Assembly: GCA_022828595.1 (NCBI GenBank)
Contig: JAKGHH010000003.1
Coordinates: 99,781,583 to 99,845,582, forward strand
Direction: 5' to 3'
Length of the DNA: 64,000 bases
Source of the DNA: Nelumbo lutea
Taxonomy: Eukaryota > Streptophyta > Magnoliopsida > Proteales > Nelumbonaceae
Position 1 is the stretch's first letter, and every line of letters starts with the position of its first letter. The notes below the pieces were generated by a model that was not told the origin of the DNA, made no database searches, and saw only the letters and a list, made by a program, of their open reading frames with translations. This document shows positions 46,662 through 58,209 of this stretch, in pieces. The position numbers and the translations under genes were made by a program.

Positions 46662-48612
46662 CATTCAAAAAAAAAAAAAAGAAGCCATTTCATTTTTACA
46701 GGCCCGGGCTACTTCTTCATTATCGGAAGGCACTTCAACGATACCCGAAGGCCCTGCCTCGCCCTCGGAATCTGGTTCACCATCCGCAGCATTGGCCATC
46801 TCCCGAGTGATGCGCGAAGTGGATATAACACTGATATCGAGCTCGGGGTACGTATTCCGGATCATCCACCAGCTTAGTTTAAAACCCCTCCTGTACGAAT
46901 CCACCATCAGATCATCGAAGCCCGGCGAAGCAATGTACTCATCAACAGCCTTCTTCTTGGGATCTTTGATACCTTGTGAAAAGATTTGCATCCTCTCCCT
47001 GATGTCCTCCTGAAGGTACTCGACCTGATGCTGTAGATCCAGTCTCAAGTCCGCCATGTGCTTCACCACCACTCCCATAGCCTCGGCATCTCTTTGAGAC
47101 CTCGCCTGCTGGATCCACGCAACACGAGCAGCCTCCTCGGTAGCACGAACAGTCGCTTCAGTAGCTCGCGCCTGCCTCGAGCTCCTCTCCACCTGTGCCG
47201 CCAAGGTGTGAATAGAAGAGTTCACCTACCAAAAAGAACCGACTGATTAAAAGAACCAACAGAATGAAAGCCAATGAGCTCTAAAAAAGGGGAAGTCACT
47301 TACCACCATGGCATGGGTAACGGCACGACAGGCCACTTGATGCAGAGGGAGATCGGTCCACGTCGCGACCTCCTTAGGGAAAATGGCCTCCTTACTCTTT
47401 TGAAGAGCATGAGTAGGCAACAGCACACTCCTGAAATCCCCCGGGGCCCCCGAGCCTAAGGGCCCAGCTCGCGTATGAGCAGACCCAGAGTAAGCAGAAG
47501 CACCGGAGTAGGTGGGAGCCCTTGTGTAAGTAGTCTCAGAATAAGGGGCCCCCGCCGGCTCCTGCATAGGAGGAACCATCTCGGGCTCCCTAGGCAGATC
47601 TTCCGACGGATAATCCGGCACCTTGGGCTCCGCATCCCAGGGCAGCTTGGTGCGAGTTCGCTTAGCAACCCGCTTCCTCCTCTTCATGCCTTGGAACAAG
47701 TGCCCGCCACGGGTCCCTCGAGAGTCAATCACACCTGCGAAAAGAAGTTCGACATCAATAAAAAGTAAGAGAGAGCAAGACATGATCTCTAAGTGAAGAA
47801 CCTACCCGAACTCAGGCTGGCCGCAATAAGCTTGGCCTCCGTCAGATACTGTTGACACTTCAGCCCAAGCCGTGCCCATTGCCAGAGGCCCTTCACCATC
47901 TCTTTGTCAAGCGTGACACTGGAGTCGGGAGCGGCCATCCCCCACCCGGTCTGAAATGGCCACCCTAGCACACTTCGCACCCCGAAATAGTCCTGCTTCC
48001 ACGTCGGGACCTTGTTGGGGAGTTCATGTAAAAGCTTAAAGCCTGGACGAGGAGACAGTAGTATGCCCGCCTATGCCCAGGGAGGGGACCCGCTTGCTTC
48101 TTAAGCATCAAGATGGAAGAAAAAACCTCCAAGTCTAAAGGAAAGCTCTCTTCACAAAATAGGGAGATTGTCCCCACCAAATTTCGAATGGAGTTCGGGT
48201 GGAGCTGGCCGACCGTCACGCCGAAGTGGTTCAGAACTTCGAAAAGGAGGGGGATGGAAAGGCAATCGCAGCCCCGCGGCGAGCTGCTCCCGGAATATCA
48301 CGATCTCATTAGGACCGTGTTCCCAAGGAAAGCTACCCGAAGGTATGAAGTAGGCATACTCCCCGGGCAAGTTATAGTAGTAATGAGGGATTGGAGTTCC
48401 TCAGGCGTCATGGTCGAAGGGCCAAACTTGTCTAACGTCCGACCCCGACGAGAGGTGGACGCCAAACTACCCAAGGCGCCTCGGCCTATGGGTTCAACCT
48501 CTTCCTCAAGCTCTACGTCGGGCTCACTAGAACTATCGGGGGACGCAACTCGGTTCGTAGAACCTGCATCGGACCCGCTTGAAGGACTGTCTGAGCTATC
48601 CTAGCTAGACAT
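46662..48612 (-). pseudogene. Antisense ORF (aORF) of the 40153 Tat element, with two probable introns
   Basis: The start MSS is followed at once by TAG, then an acidic Ser-rich region (DSSDSPSSGSDAGSTNRV). The conserved core is spread over two frames: FREQLAAGLRLPFHP, then LLFEVLNHFGVTVGQLHPNS. Then comes MVKGLWQWARLGLKCQQYL. Intron-like gaps: about 47808-47737 (donor CGG/GTAGGTTC, acceptor TTTTCGCAG) and about 47307-47228 (donor GTG/GTAAGT, acceptor TTTTTGGTAG). The last exon is a coiled coil (VERSSRQARATEATVRATEE) ending near 46665 in an acidic tail. Order, motif and both intron places agree with the aORF at 34395-36590. Confidence 0.65.
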
Positions 48613-49294
48613 CGGGGAGCAAAGATGGATTCCAGGAAGGTACTCACCCGGAAAGAGGTTGGAGTAGACCACAGAAGCTCGAACGAGCAAAAGGAACCTT
48701 GGACGCGAATTGAAAAAACCCGGACGCGAACTGAAAAAGCCCGGATGCGAACTGAAAAAGCCTGGACGCGAGTTGAAACTTGGACGCGAGCTCGAGAGAT
48801 GCAGAAGTAACAGTGACTGGGTCCCCTCCCCCCGCTATTTATATCCATAGTGACCGAAAAGCGACGGCTCAGATCAAAGCCAATCCGACGGCCCACAGTC
48901 ACACTAACCGCACGTCCCCTGAAACCAAGACGTGATTGGCGCACGTCTTCCTGAAACGGGCAGCGCCGGCACACGTCTTTTCGAAAATGACGGAATGCCA
49001 ACGCACGTCTCCTCACAATAAATGCAGCAGCGGCACGACTCTCGAATTTGAAAAAAACGCCTGCTGTCACGTCTCCCAAGCGGCGCGCTTTTTGAAAATT
49101 CGAAATAAAGCACGCGCCATCACGTCTATCAGCATTCGGGCAGGTCGGCACGTTTCCCACCTTTTTTGATGCTCGAGGAAACCCAAGGAATCCTAACAAC
49201 ACACCTTGCGCCATCAGTCAACAAAAATTCGAAGTACGGGGCAAATCCACCTACCACCTTGCAAACTCCCCGCTCCAGGGCAGGACCCTTAGCG
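48613..49294 (+). other. Non-coding 3' region of the 40153 element
   Basis: Contains a short tandem repeat at about 48710-48790 (CGGACGCGAACTGAAAAAGC, four to five copies of about 24 bases) and repeated GCACGTCT motifs at 48910-49130. No family-level coding recognised; long frames on either strand reflect the GC-rich composition. Confidence 0.55.
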
Positions 49295-49311
49295 CAGGGA
49301 GTGGGGGGCAA
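49295..49311 (+). promoter_or_regulatory. Polypurine tract
   Basis: CAGGGAGTGGGGGGCAA. The GTGGGGGGCAA end is shared with the polypurine tracts of the 32776 element. Confidence 0.7.
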
Positions 49312-50059
49312 TAGATGAAGGGAGATTTGGCCCGACCTCGCAATCACTCCACGTGGAAAAATCAAATGGCTCGGGACAAATAGCGCACCCAAGGCATGGG
49401 CGTCAAACGAACCAGCAGCCCGAGCTCCCTACTAGGAGACCCGAACTCCTTACAAAGAGCTCGAGCCTCATAAGGCAGTGACCCGTAATGGCCCACCTCA
49501 TGACAGTTCGGGACACTCCCCTATCCGAACTCAAGACTTCACCTCACCTCGCCACCCCGGCACTTCGCCTCCCAAACGCCAGGCTGACCGAACATACCAC
49601 ACCTGACACCAAGGGTGTCCGTATCCAAGGGCGGCACCCCTGACTGATTTGGGATCTGACGCTTGACAACCGCACTTCAAACGGCCTCCTGCCACCGCCA
49701 CCTGCCACCTGCCACCATCAGAGACGGCTCTGACAAAGGGAGCAGTGGCGGTTCTGCCCAGCCAGAGGGGATGACATTCGAACTGGCAGGAGCTCAGAAA
49801 TAATCATGCCCGATCTGACAGAGTTTGGAAGTGAGTGCGCGAGGTGGTTATAAAAGGCTCCCGATCCCCCGAGAACAAGGTATGCAAACTCTGCGCTATC
49901 TGGTTTCATCTTGCCTTTGAAGGATTCTAACTTGAGCTTCGGAGCTTCCACACTGGGTCTCCCTCGGAGCGTTTTCACCCTCTTGGTTTCAGGTTCCCCG
50001 CAGCTCTATTCAGAGGCCAGGTCATTGACAACTAGGACCAGCCGAATTGTGCACCATCA
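49312..50059 (+). repeat. Right LTR of the 40153 element
   Basis: Ends GCACCATCA, then GTATT. The start is placed after the polypurine tract at TAGATGAAGGG, probably a damaged TGATG start; a start at TGACAG (49501), which fits the shorter left LTR, is the alternative. TATA-like GTTATAAAAGGCTCC at about 49848. Confidence 0.78.
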
Positions 50060-50064
50060 GTATT

Positions 50065-50407
50065 CCTATAATAAGAATGACTCATCCATTTGTAATCCGA
50101 AATCAGCTCTAGGCAACAACCCAGATGGAAAGAAGCCAAACTTGTTTGGACTAGTGGTGTGATCTTCGTTGAAATCTCCTGATTTGTGTCCAATCCCGCC
50201 ATGGAATTTGGACCAAAAAATGTCGAAGAAGAAAGAAAGAAAAAAAAAAGTAAAATAGCAGTTTGATAATTTTACTCTACCTACTCTAACCTCCGTTAAC
50301 AGTGCTAGTTTGAAGTGGCAATTTTCGGGAGTTCAAGTATTACAATGGCAAGTTTGAAGCTCGGGTAATAAAGTAAAACCACTCCCATAGTACAAGATAC
50401 TGATCTG
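50065..50407. other. Flank, no gene seen
   Basis: AT-rich flank with an A-run at 50240. The part 50290-50400 resembles one arm of the foldback families (GAAGTGGCAATTTTCGGGAG, TACAAGATACTGATC). Confidence 0.45.
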
Positions 50408-50606
50408 CAATTTAGAGTTTGTATCTGCACCCCACAACGTCCCACAGCACATCCCCTCCTTGCATTAAGAACATCTTCCGATGATAGTTCTAGTCCTGAT
50501 GATGTCATCATCGAGAGATGTTCCCAATACATGGCGGGAATGTGCTGTAGGACACTGTGGGGGTACCCCCTTGTGGGGCGCAGGTGTAAACTCTGCAATT
50601 TACCCT
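50408..50606. mobile_element. Foldback element with GAACATCT/AGATGTTCCC core
   Basis: CTGCAATTTAGAGTTTGTAT, CTGCACCCCACAACGTCCCA and CAGCACATCCC on the left pair with GGGAATGTGCTGTAGGACAC, GTGGGGCGCAGGTG and TAAACTCTGCAATTTA on the right. The centre is TTAAGAACATCTTCCGATGA and TCGAGAGATGTTCCCAATAC. Confidence 0.7.
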
Positions 50607-50666
50607 TTGTTATCGAATGAACACTACGAGTTTGGGTGGATTAATGGAAGGGCCAAATGGATTGAG

Positions 50667-51129
50667 TAGGGATGATCATGAACTTGGCTGGGGCCAGGTT
50701 TTTATAGGGTATCAATAGTATTAAGGCCTGCCTAAGCCCGGCTCGGCCCAAACCCTAGGCCTAGTCTCGGGTTGGGCTGGACCAGACATTCGGTCTTACC
50801 CATATGAATTAAAATTAAAATTTTAGTTTAACTTTATGTTCATAATCATGGAAAAAACATATTTAAAATGTTAGTGTATACAATAATATATAATACCATA
50901 TATACATGATATACATATATGTAGTAAAATACTATAAGATATATTATATATAATAATTTTTGTGCTGGGCTGGGCCACCTAGGACCAAGGCTTGCTTGGC
51001 CTAGGCCTAGCCCACATTGTGTGTGGGCTTGATGCGGGTCCAAGATGGGCCAGGCTTGATAGAAATATAGATGCCCAGGCCCGAAAATTCACAGGCTGAG
51101 CTGAGCCGGATCATAAATGATCATCACTA
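50667..51129. mobile_element. hAT-like non-autonomous element
   Basis: TAGGGATGATCATGAAC at the left, AAATGATCATCACTA at the right. Flanks GGATTGAG and CGGTTGGG match 5 of 8. Dense GGGCTGG/GGCCCA motifs with an AT-rich core near 50810-50960. Confidence 0.6.
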
Positions 51130-51138
51130 CGGTTGGGT

Positions 51139-51324
51139 AGGGGTGATCATTTCAGCCTGACTTAGAAATTTTAGGTTTGGGCCTGGGTTTTGTGTTCAAG
51201 CCCGGACTAAGCCCGTATAGAATTGAGCTAGGACTTATATTTTAAGCTCGGAAGCACAGGCCTGGACCTAAGCTATAACCCTTATCATAGTGCAAAACCT
51301 AGCCCGGTCCATTATCACTCCCAT
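51139..51324. mobile_element. Second hAT-like element, directly adjoining
   Basis: AGGGGTGATCATTT to ATTATCACTCCCAT with flanks GGTTGGGT and AGTTGGGT (7 of 8). Same termini as the element just before it. Confidence 0.6.
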
Positions 51325-51333
51325 AGTTGGGTC

Positions 51334-54265
51334 TTGGGTCAGAAATCACCCTCATTATATTGTTGTTCCTAAATTGCTTATTTTCTTCCTAACTTGCTCC
51401 TAAATTGTTATTCATAGCTTTAGCATCACTCAACGAATTACCTTTCCCAAGGCCCAAGTTCATTATTGGTAGAGGCCAAACAGACAATGAGAAGAGGATT
51501 GAAAGGGGCAATGACGTGATTCTCTCGATACCCAAAAAACAATTGAAGAGGAAGCTTCTGGCCGACACTAGTACTTCATGAGAGCATACATTTTTATGAG
51601 ACAAGAATACGAGTCGGGGGCCAATGCCATCAGAAAATATTAAAAAACAAACAAGAGAGAGAGATGACGATTTTCCTACTAATAATTCTCTTTGGCAATC
51701 TAATCATTTCCAAACTTTCCCACTCTTTCCTCATTCAAGTTTCAGAAGGTCTCAATCTTCACAGAGACTCAGACTGCTGCCTGAAGGTTCAGATTTCAGT
51801 GTCATCTATCATTCTATTGCGAGCTGTTGCCGAGCAGCTTCCCCTGATCCTCTTCTATCTGGGCCGCTTCGTCTTTGGGAAAAGAAACGGAATGTAATGG
51901 ACAAGCAATTATTAAACGATTAAATTAACTTAAGATAACTACGACCTGGTCCCCTTTTTCAGAGGAAGGAAATGATTCAACTACCCAGAACAACGTCGCT
52001 TCGGTGAGAAGATCTCTAGCTCTTTTTCTCTGTCTCTCTGCTCGCCCGAGAAATCTCCATCTCCATATATGATTGGACCCCATCATTTTATTCAGAAAAA
52101 CTAAAATCATGATGAGACAGACGTCCCTCGTTCTGATACTGATCGACAGATTACGCAATTTCCCAAAAGAATTTCTTGCTTGGGAAGATGACGGATATAG
52201 TGAAATTCAATGCACTGTACTCTAACAAATCCAAATTATTCTCTCACGGTCACGGTGTTAATCAATGGCCTTTGAACGTTCGGTGGGTGGAAACCAAGTT
52301 GAATTGAAGGTTGTTCAACCCCATTTTCCAGGCAATCTTATTTACTACGCCATGATCCATCAATTCCCACCGTCACCGTCACCTCCACCCCTACCACTAC
52401 AACACTACAACTGGTCCAGGTAGTGATGGTCGTCTTACACTATTAATTTCGTAGCTTCTAATATTACGTTTTCTCCATCAATTTGATTTACTAGACTTTC
52501 ACGCGCAAAATTATGGTTTTCGATTATTTCGGGTTTGGATGTTAGAAATTATATTATTTAATTAATAATTGGATTGGATTAAATTAGAATTCGATTAATA
52601 GATGCAGATGCAGAGGTTTTATAATCAAATGAAGATGCAAATGTAATTTGATTTAATCCAAATTCGATCTTTTTACAGCCCTACTCTTGATTCACCAAGA
52701 TCTGCCTCTGTGGCTGGATAAAACTTAGGTTCCTACATGTTCTATCTAAGGCCTTCTTCGTTTTGTGGATTTTAGTATGGTTGAAAAAGTCTTCTGCTTT
52801 CTTTTTCAGGATTTAGGTGGGATTTACAGCAAATATGTTTTTCTCGGATATTATTTATCGGGATAAATGTTATCCTTTTTCCACTTGGAAAAATTAACTT
52901 TCTCTCGTGAAAATTAATGCTCAAAATATAATATGTTAAAAATATCTATTAAAACAATATAATACAAAAAACATACAAAAATAAAAATAATAAAACATAG
53001 AAAAATTAATCATTTAACCGAGAAAATAAATGAGGCAAAAGAATATGAAAATTTTGAAGAGATTCATTTACCTAAATAAATTTAACAAAAAAAGCATAAA
53101 CAAATATACTTACCCGGAAACTCTAAACTCTAAACTCTAAGCACAGAAACTCTAACCCTAACACTCTTAAATCCTAAATGCTAAATCCGTAAATTCCAAA
53201 ATCAGTGTATAAAACTCTAACGTGGTAGGAGCCAATTATTTTCATCTACCAAAAAAAAAAATTAATCTATTTATACTCCGACTGGAGCAGTACCCGTGTG
53301 CTACGCTACGCTTAGTCGCTTATGGAAAATCGAGAATCTCAACTTCAGCAATCCTGAATCCTGCATCAAAGATGGGGGCCTATATCATCTAATCACCGTA
53401 GATCATTGTGCACAAAACTGATTGGTCAGTATGATGTTCCGCACATCGTTCCTCCTAAAAGTATGCCCAGCAGAAAGAGACCGTTGGTGTCCCCACAGGC
53501 CACAGCCCACGGCCCACACCCATAACAATATTTTTGTCCACAGAAGAAATTAATAACACGTTGAGCAGGTAGAATCTTCTCTCGGAAAACGACTACTCAA
53601 TCTCCTATAGACAGCTGGCGGCAACCCCCATTCTCCCGGCAGATGACCTGGCAAAACTGGATGACGTGTCTGTAACCCGCGTCTGGCAGTGGAACCCGCG
53701 TAGCAGTGATACCAAAAAGCTGGCACTGTCTCGACACGTAGTACGTTCGCATGGGCTGAGTTGTTGCACAAGCCTCAGGCTCGGTGCAACACCTAGGCTC
53801 GGAGAACCGTTTGCACTTCCGGACCTATTCCCAAGTAAGAGAGAAAAAAAAAAAAAAACAAATAATGAATAAAAATAAGGGGAAAAAGAAGGGACTTGCA
53901 GAGCAGCTTTGCTGTTGCAGAGGTCCTCATTGCGCCTTCTCTGGGAAGCCAAAATAATGAAAAAGCGAAGAACATAGAGACAGAAGAGAGAAAGATCAAT
54001 GAAGAAAGTGTAACTTGCATCCGAAGACATCTCTCTTTCTCTCAATATCTCGCCTGAGTCTTGCTTATTCATGCTGTCTTCAACTGCTTCGCCATTAAAG
54101 CGTTCACGGAGTCTCGCACGAGAAATCTGGAGGTTTTCTCACGGAAAAGTAGCAGAAAAAGGTCATCCCTTCCTCTTTAAAACCCTTACAGACCCTTCTC
54201 GTCAAACCAGAGTTCCCTGCCTCCCCTGGGTTTCTCTTATCTCTTCTCTCTGTTTCCTTTCAGAG
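51334..54265. other. Intergenic; probable promoter of the LRR gene in the last part
   Basis: No supported gene. Frames at 51624-51923 overlap in several phases and match nothing recognisable. Degenerate CTCTAAA/CCTAAAT repeats lie at 53120-53190. An A-run of about 15 lies near 53850. Sequence from about 54000 on becomes CT-rich and is likely the LRR gene's leader. Confidence 0.45.
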
Positions 54266-55474
54266 ATGGAGATGATGAAGAGCTTCGGCGGACCTGCAGT
54301 CTCTGCTCTCTATCTTTTAGTTCTGTTGTGCATTCCTTTCTGCGCATTTTCCATGTTACACCCTCTTGATTTCTTGGCCCTGCAGTCGATACGGAAAGCC
54401 CTAAACGACATGCCAGGCTCGAATTTCTTCTCCTCCTGGGACTTCACCTCCGACCCGTGCAACTTCGCCGGTGTGTACTGTGAAGCCGACAAGGTCATCG
54501 CTTTGAACCTAGGTGATCCCAGAGCTGGTTCTCCTGGTCTAACCGGTCGTCTCGATCCTGCAATCGGTAAACTTTCAGCGTTAGCCGAGCTCTCCATTGT
54601 TCCCGGTAGAATTATTGGTACTCTTCCTCAAACGCTATCACAGTTGAAGAGCCTCCGGTTTCTCGCCATTAGCCGTAACTTCATATCCGGGGAGATTCCG
54701 GCGAATCTTGCGGAGCTTCGGAGCCTTCAAACGCTCGATCTCAGCTACAATCAACTGAGAGGCCAGATTCCCCGAACAATCGGAACTCTGCCGTCATTGT
54801 CCAATGTCATTCTCTGTCACAACCATCTGTCTGGTTCAGTCCCTCCGTTCTTATCACGAGCCCTAACCCGCCTCGACCTCAAGCACAACGACCTCTCCGG
54901 CATTCTCTCACCTTCGTCTCTGCCTCCGTCGCTCCAGTACCTGGCAATGTCGTACAACCGTCTCACAGGACCGGTCGACCGGCTACTGTCGCGGCTCAAC
55001 CGGTTGAACTACCTGGACCTGAGCATGAACCAGTTTACGGGCATTATCCCGGGCAATCTCTTCTCATTTCCTATCACGAACCTTCAACTACAGAGGAACC
55101 TGTTCAGCGGCCCTGTTCGACCGTGGAACCAAGTCAGAATCCGGACGGTTGATCTTAGCTACAACCGGCTGTCCGGGGAGATATCGCCATTGTTCTCGAC
55201 CGTCCAGAAACTGTATCTCAACAACAACAAGTTCATGGGGCAGGTCCCGAGCATCTTCGTCGAAAGGCTATTAGCAGCGGGCATAGAGATACTGTATCTA
55301 CAGCACAATTACCTGACGGGAATCCAGATTAGTCCGGCGGCCGCGATTCCCGTCAGTAGTTCGTTGTGCTTGCAGTACAACTGCATGGTCCCGCCGGTGC
55401 AGACTGCTTGCCCGCTTAAAGCAGGGAAGCAGAAGACAAGGCCTACATCGCAGTGCATCGAGTGGAAGGGTTAA
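54266..55474 (+). CDS. Secreted leucine-rich-repeat protein, no kinase, single exon
   Basis: 402 residues from the ATG at 54266. The frame is open back to an ATG at 54071, but the extra 65 residues lack any hydrophobic signal and are not like the family, whereas MEMMKSFGG then a hydrophobic run (residues 11-29) gives a clear signal peptide. Residues 31-77 are the LRR N-cap (LHPLDFLALQSIRKALNDMP, SDPCNFAGVYC, Cys65 and Cys72). About ten plant-type LRRs follow (for example LRSLQTLDLSYNQLRGQIP at 151-169, LNYLDLSMNQFTGIIP at 247-262). The C-cap holds Cys368, 373, 382 and 397 (SSLCLQYNCMVPP). There is no membrane segment or kinase, so an apoplastic or wall-bound role in recognition or development is likely; the exact function is unknown. 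The sequence looks intact. Confidence 0.93.
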   Translation: MEMMKSFGGPAVSALYLLVLLCIPFCAFSMLHPLDFLALQSIRKALNDMPGSNFFSSWDFTSDPCNFAGVYCEADKVIALNLGDPRAGSPGLTGRLDPAIGKLSALAELSIVPGRIIGTLPQTLSQLKSLRFLAISRNFISGEIPANLAELRSLQTLDLSYNQLRGQIPRTIGTLPSLSNVILCHNHLSGSVPPFLSRALTRLDLKHNDLSGILSPSSLPPSLQYLAMSYNRLTGPVDRLLSRLNRLNYLDLSMNQFTGIIPGNLFSFPITNLQLQRNLFSGPVRPWNQVRIRTVDLSYNRLSGEISPLFSTVQKLYLNNNKFMGQVPSIFVERLLAAGIEILYLQHNYLTGIQISPAAAIPVSSSLCLQYNCMVPPVQTACPLKAGKQKTRPTSQCIEWKG

Positions 55475-56298
55475 TTAAGCGAGTTCATTCACTGAGGGAA
55501 GATCAGAATTGATTTATTTCTTTTCTGGCAAGGTTTTGATTCTTTTCTTTCTTTCTTCCTTTCCTTTTTCATAATTTATATATTAATGAGTGGAAAGAGC
55601 AAAGCAATAAGTTGCTATTACTCTGTAGATATTGATACTCAGCTCGGGTGGAATTCATGTAATCTTTGAGTGTTATTTTGTAAGATTTTAATTAATTTTT
55701 TGGAGATTATATTGATTCCATCTTTTTTTTTTTTATAATTCCAGTTTTCAGTGTTTCCTTTGCTTTCCTTCTTCCTTGCTTAAATTTTCTGGGATTGATA
55801 ATAATAATCTCTGTTCGAATGCAACACCTTAAAAATGCATTTAATTTAGAAAATAAAAAAAAAAGGTTAATAGGAGTTTGGAGTATTTTACGAATTGGAT
55901 TATGATAATTTGGAGTTATTATAAAAATGGAATAGAAAATTAAAAGTAGTTTACTATTGGGTTCGATAGGGGTTTGGGGAATTATATACAAACATAATCC
56001 CCTATCAAAAATATTTTTCCCATCTCTAACCAATTTCTACGTAAGATGATGCAATCCCCACCCATCTCCTATTCAGGGCAAAAATATTTTCCCCGGAAAA
56101 ATCTACCTCATTCATCATTTTACTAGTTTATTATTGGGTTCCATGCAGGTTTGGTGAATTATATGCAAATATCATCCCCACTCATCCCCTATTCAGGATA
56201 AATATTTTTCCCAATCAGAAAAAACCCACCCCATTCAAATGCAGTGCAGGGCAGGGCAGCAGTTCATCCCTAATAATGAGACTGAATCTGTTCTGCAT
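55475..56298. other. 3' flank of the LRR gene, no further gene
   Basis: T-rich sequence with possible polyadenylation signals (ATTAATGAG, GCAATAAG near 55600) and A/T homopolymers at 55725 and 55855. Short repeats of CCCCACTCATCCCCTATTCA occur at about 56060-56200. Confidence 0.5.
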
Positions 56299-56351
56299 GC
56301 ACATTCTATCATGCATTGGGAGATGTTTCCGATGCACAGTGAATGTGCTTG
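56299..56351. repeat. Hairpin with GGGAGATGTTTCC core
   Basis: GCACATTCTATCATGCATTG pairs with GATGCACAGTGAATGTGC around GGGAGATGTTTCC. The core is shared with the foldback elements at 17570, 19555, 50408 and 59427. Confidence 0.65.
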
Positions 56352-57598
56352 TGGGACGCCCATGTGTGAGGAGCATATCCCATTCCAGCTATAACTATAG
56401 AGCTCATGTGCATCGCCTTTAACCAAAGACTCAAACCTAATTCTCAAGCTTGTCAGCCCAAAGTTTTACCATTCCTCCATAATATTGTATGATGTGCATT
56501 TAGGACAAAAACAGAATATAGTCAATATACTGTCCCATTGGAATTTGGTTTAGTCAAATCTGATTTCTCTAACTCTAACTATTTGGGTAGTTCAGAGTCG
56601 AACCCCCACCAAAAAAACAAAATAACTCCTGAACCTCACATATAATACAAAAATTGATTTCCCAATTATCCCTTTTGATATTGGACCCAAGAGAGAGAAA
56701 CACTGGATACTATTAGATGAAAGTGAGCCATCGTGTGCATGTACAGCTACTGATGCTTCAAAAGTGGGAGTGAAGGAGTGAGGAAAAAGGGGACCATAGA
56801 TGCATCCAGAGTCCAGAGGCACCTCATATCCCTTCTATCTTCCATAAGGTGATACTGATACAGAGAGGACAGTCGTCATCTTCCTGCTTTTCTTTTCTGC
56901 ATGGGACTGAAAAGCACTTCTCATTCATTATCACATGCCTCTGCACCACAGCATTTGCTTGATGCCGTTCATCATGCTTGTCTACTCTTCTACATCACCA
57001 CTGCATTTCCCTATTTTTTTGGCTTAATTATATATATATATTTCTTTCGAAACACAGATTACAGATCAATGGGTCAACCCTACAAAGATGAAAGAGCTGA
57101 GAAGAATATCATACACAAGATGGGTGGGACAATAGAGGAGATTATTTGTCTCAAGTTTGGTTAGTTAGAGAAGATTACTTTTTTCTGTGTAGTGTTTTGG
57201 TTGTGGTGAGTTGGGTTGGATATCTTCTTTTTGTACGTAAACAATGGGGGCTTTTACCACTTTACTAGTTTAGTTTGATTATTTTAACCTATCGTGTTTG
57301 TATGTTTCTTTTTGTTTTATTTTCTTTTTTTCCACCTTAGTTCCTACTTGACAACGGGGGAACCTTACTTTCTCACTTTGAAACAGTATACCACTGTAAA
57401 GTAGAAGAAAAAAGAGAACCCAAACACTCTCAAGGCTCATTCATAACATGAACTGGTCCTGTCATTTGTTTTCAATCCATCTCAGCTGGAATGTGGCTCT
57501 TTCTCAATGAGACAAGTGAAACTAGAAATAATCATAACTCACTTGAAAAGTTAAATAAACTCCTGGGCAACCTATCATGCGCGGATGCATCATTGTGG
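56352..57598. other. Intergenic, no gene recognised
   Basis: Short frames (for example 56901-57164) have no recognisable similarity and biased composition. Confidence 0.5.
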
Positions 57599-57606
57599 GT
57601 TTTACG

Positions 57607-58201
57607 TAGGGTTGTTCATAAATAAATTCAAACCGATCAATTCGGCCCGACCCAACCTCAGTCGGCCGGTTTTTTTTTTCACTATCGGTCGGTTTCAGAT
57701 TGCAAAGATGAGTATACCAATAATTCGATTCGGTTTTAGTTTTCATGTGTAAAAACCAAAATCGAATCGAACCAAATCGAGTTATCAGAAAAAAATATCT
57801 GTTAAATATAGATATTTTAGTTTTAAATAATAAATATATTCATCTGAAAAGATATATGTTCTGAAATATATCAGATACATATTTCCAGAAATTAGAAAAT
57901 ATATATTCCGATATATTTGTATATATGTTTTGGTTTTAAATGTATATTTCAGTTTTCAATATATTTCCAGAAAACATATACTGAAATATTATATATAATA
58001 TTAGCACTTTGAGTTTATGTGCATTGTGCAAGCTTGGAGTTGGTTGAAACCCAAACCAACTCAAACCGAGTCAAACCAATCAGGTTGGTTTTACTTAATA
58101 GAAGGAAGGTTTCGGTTTAACTATAGGTAACCTGACCAGCTGATCAGGTCGGTTAAAAACACACTAGTAAACCGATCCAACCCGACCCATGAACAGCCCT
58201 A
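57607..58201. mobile_element. hAT-like non-autonomous element
   Basis: TAGGGTTGTTCATAA to CCCATGAACAGCCCTA with flanks GTTTTACG (57599-57606) and GTCCTACG (58202-58209), two transitions apart. GGTCGGTT/AACCGATC motifs near the ends and an AT-rich core. Confidence 0.75.
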
Positions 58202-58209
58202 GTCCTACG

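Larger units (their letters stand above)
40153..50059 (+). mobile_element. Near-complete but defective Tat-lineage Ty3/Gypsy retrotransposon, TSD GTATT
   Basis: Flanked by GTATT at 40148-40152 and 50060-50064. In order: left LTR, primer-binding site (40684), gag, protease, reverse transcriptase, RNase H, a second archaeal-type RNase H, integrase, antisense ORF, polypurine tract (about 49295), right LTR. The dual RNase H and the antisense ORF identify the Tat lineage (Tat/Ogre/Retand/RIRE2 group); no chromodomain is seen. The two LTRs differ by about 38 substitutions over some 510 aligned bases by hand count, mostly transitions, so the insertion is not recent. Confidence 0.93.

Noticed and set aside
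48113..49214. Long frames (48113-48604 plus, 49214-48513 minus) as genes
   Set aside because: They are shadows of the antisense ORF and of a tandem repeat in a GC-rich retroelement part.
51624..51923. Overlapping plus-strand frames (99 and 77 residues) as a possible small gene
   Set aside because: Two phases are equally open, neither matches a family recognised by eye, and no splice context or conserved start was found.
54071..54265. Upstream ATG at 54071 as start of the LRR gene
   Set aside because: The added 65 residues put the hydrophobic signal deep inside the protein; the ATG at 54266 gives a standard signal peptide.
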